From Pseudomonadota bacterium (lineage in GTDB: Bacteria > Pseudomonadota > Alphaproteobacteria > Sphingomonadales > Sphingomonadaceae), in NCBI GenBank assembly GCA_029781465.1, contig JAKOWQ010000135.1, positions 1 to 25,551 of the forward strand: a DNA stretch of 25,551 nucleotides, in the 5' to 3' direction. Every line of letters starts with the position of its first letter. The first letter of the stretch is position 1. Below the pieces are notes generated by a model. It was not told the origin of the DNA. It did no database searches and saw only the letters and a program-made list of their open reading frames with translations. Position numbers and translations under genes: made by a program. Positions 24,505 to 25,551 of the stretch are shown here, one piece after another.

Positions 24505-24521
24505 CGGAATGATTCGTTCCG
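24505..24521. promoter_or_regulatory. Palindrome in front of the suf regulator, candidate operator
   Basis: CGGAA (24505-24509) and TTCCG (24517-24521) are inverted around a spacer that itself contains the palindrome GAATGATTC (24507-24515). It lies 23-39 bases upstream of the Rrf2 start, where a transcription start is expected. The GAAT-N-ATTC core resembles iron-control boxes (ICE/Fur type), but it could equally be an Rrf2 site. Confidence 0.35.
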
Positions 24522-24525
24522 GTTT

Positions 24526-24554
24526 GCGCTAGGCCGGTCGGAAGAGTTTGGCAA
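24526..24554 (-). promoter_or_regulatory. Candidate promoter of the suf operon
   Basis: On the reverse strand TTGCCA (24554-24549) and TAGCGC (24531-24526) are 17 bases apart. The -35 element is good; the -10 matches the consensus only at its first bases, as expected for an activated or weak promoter. It lies between the upstream terminator and the palindrome at 24505-24521. Confidence 0.3.
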
Positions 24555-24572
24555 TCCACTGCGATCGCGATC

Positions 24573-24607
24573 AAAAAAACGGCCCCCCAGCCATGCCGGG
24601 GAGCCGT
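24573..24607 (-). terminator. Intrinsic terminator with no assigned gene
   Basis: On the reverse strand a stem made of ACGGC (24579-24583) with GCCGT (24603-24607) and CCCC (24585-24588) with GGGG (24598-24601), one mismatch between, loop of nine bases, followed by seven consecutive T. This is the best-formed T-tract terminator in the window. It reads towards the suf operon but no gene on that strand ends just before it. Confidence 0.75.
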
Positions 24608-24780
24608 GCTTGAAGTTAAGAACTCTACGGCGAATCGCCGTGAGCCCTTCGGGTCGCAACCGGGCAATAGGCCAAGGAAGGAGCGCCAGGATTGTAGGAA
24701 ATCGACAGACAGCCAAGGCAAATTGCCTCCGCTTCGGTGCAATCGCCGCCGCCATCGCGCGAGGCATCGACTCGGTCCAT
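24573..24780 (-). ncRNA. Possible small RNA or leader transcript in the rrf2-pyrD intergenic region
   Basis: The 321-base gap between the Rrf2 start (24482) and pyrD start (24804) holds no recognisable gene. The terminator at 24573-24607 implies a short reverse-strand transcript ending there. Just before it lies the palindrome ACGGCGAATCGCCGT (24627-24641) and a GCCC...GGGC helix, so the transcript could be structured. A 51-codon reading frame (24780-24625) with four cysteines ends 18 bases before the terminator stem, but it has no properly spaced ribosome-binding site. It does not look to me like 6S, SRP or tmRNA. The 5' end is a guess. Confidence 0.3.
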
Positions 24781-24803
24781 CCTCGCTGCCATAGGCGCTG
24801 GCA

Positions 24804-25551
24804 ATGTTCTATCACCTGATCCGCCCGGCGCTGTTCGCGCTCGATGCCGAGACCGCGCACGGCCTGTCGCTGGCCGCGCTCAAGGCCATGCCCGCGCTGG
24901 CCAGGGCGCGCACCGAGGGCCCGTTGGCGTGCGAAGTGGCCGGGCTGCGCTTTCCCAATCCGCTTGGCATGGCCGCCGGTTACGACAAGGATGCGGAGGT
25001 TCCCGACGCCCTGCTCGGACTGGGTTTCGGCTTTGTCGAGGTCGGTTCGATCACCCCGCTGCCCCAGGGCGGCAACCCCCGCCCGCGGCTGTTCCGCCTC
25101 GCCGAGGACCGCGCGGTAATCAACCGGATGGGCTTCAACAACCACGGAGCCGAAGCCGCCGTGACGCGCCTCGCCCGGCGGCTGGGGCGCGGCGGGATTG
25201 TGGGGATCAACATCGGCGCCAACAAGGATTCGGCCGACCGCATTGCCGACTATGCCACCATGGCCCGGCTGATGGCACCCCTGGCAAGCTACCTTGCGGT
25301 CAATGTCTCGAGCCCCAACACCCCCGGTCTGCGCGCCTTGCAGGACGAGACCGCGCTTGGCGAACTGCTCGATGCCGTGATCGCGGCCCGTGGCGCGGCA
25401 GGACCGCCGGTGTTCCTCAAGGTCGCGCCCGATCTTGAGCCTGCCGACATCGACGCGATTGCCCGGATTGCGCTCGACAGGAAGCTGGGGGCGCTGATCG
25501 TATCGAACACCACCATTTCACGCCCGGCGCTGCGATCGCGCCACGCAAACG
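24804..25551 (+). CDS. pyrD: Dihydroorotate dehydrogenase (quinone), class 2, N-terminal 249 residues (cut by window edge)
   Basis: The class 2 enzyme oxidises dihydroorotate to orotate with FMN and passes electrons to quinone at the inner membrane; fourth step of pyrimidine synthesis. The N-terminus MFYHLIRPALFALDAETAHGLSLAALK is the amphipathic membrane-associating helix pair specific to class 2. Next come FPNPLGMAAGYDKDAEVPDALLGLGFGFVEVGSITP (FMN site), NPRPRLFRLAEDRAVINRMGFNNHG, NIGANKD, and VNVSSPNTPGLR with the catalytic-base serine region, then LKVAPDL and LIVSNTT. The gene runs off the window about 100 codons before its expected end. Divergent from the suf operon. Confidence 0.96.
   Translation, partial: MFYHLIRPALFALDAETAHGLSLAALKAMPALARARTEGPLACEVAGLRFPNPLGMAAGYDKDAEVPDALLGLGFGFVEVGSITPLPQGGNPRPRLFRLAEDRAVINRMGFNNHGAEAAVTRLARRLGRGGIVGINIGANKDSADRIADYATMARLMAPLASYLAVNVSSPNTPGLRALQDETALGELLDAVIAARGAAGPPVFLKVAPDLEPADIDAIARIALDRKLGALIVSNTTISRPALRSRHAN

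Noticed and set aside
24625..24780. 51-codon reverse-strand frame with four cysteines as a protein-coding gene
   Set aside because: GAGG directly abuts the ATG, leaving no proper spacing, third-position GC is modest, and no homologue is known to me. Kept only as a possibility under the orphan-terminator finding.

Overview
The window looks like chromosomal core sequence from a high-GC alphaproteobacterium of the order Sphingomonadales (Sphingomonas, Novosphingobium or Erythrobacter type; genus not resolvable by eye). Grounds: the gene families and their order (xseA-DUF2093-M23 peptidase divergent from purD; an Rrf2-led suf operon; an adenosine-kinase-type PfkB protein), very large TonB-dependent receptors, and an intergenic repeat carrying the TGAGCTTGTCGAAGG motif common in this order. 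I see no rRNA, tRNA, insertion sequence, prophage or CRISPR array.

Layout. 1-1.9 kb: the start of a phytase-like secreted protein, a small exported protein, and a tandem set of three paralogous small exported proteins behind a recognisable promoter. 1.9-9.1 kb: a TPR protein with an AspH-type aspartyl/asparaginyl beta-hydroxylase domain, a divergent sulfotransferase-like gene, a TPR-sulfotransferase, and a 1067-residue TonB-dependent receptor with a strong terminator. 9.4-13.2 kb: M23 peptidase, DUF2093 protein and xseA in one operon, head-to-head with purD. 13.2-15.1 kb: a FemAB/BioF2-type acyltransferase coupled to a divergent proline-dehydrogenase-like protein. 15.2-18.1 kb: a small Ala/Thr/Asp-repeat lipoprotein, a PfkB kinase, a second lipoprotein and an acidic protein with an internal duplication. 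18.1-24.5 kb: a nine-gene suf operon (Rrf2 regulator, sufB, small exported protein, DUF559 protein, sufC, sufD, sufS, sufT-like, sufA-like) in which every junction is a stop-start overlap. 24.5-25.5 kb: an intergenic region with an unassigned terminator, then the start of pyrD.

How it works together. The suf operon makes Fe-S clusters: SufS takes sulfur from cysteine, SufBCD is the scaffold/ATPase complex, the SufA-like and SufT-like proteins transfer or mature clusters, and the Rrf2 protein with four candidate Fe-S cysteines probably senses demand. The hydroxylase/sulfotransferase/receptor neighbourhood could be a peptide- or protein-modification and uptake locus; this is inference. The most notable points are the repeat element translated into the SufD N-terminus, the all-overlapping suf operon with two non-suf genes inside it, the hydroxylase/sulfotransferase/receptor cluster, the FemAB/PRODH-like pair, and the overlapping divergent start codons of xseA and purD.
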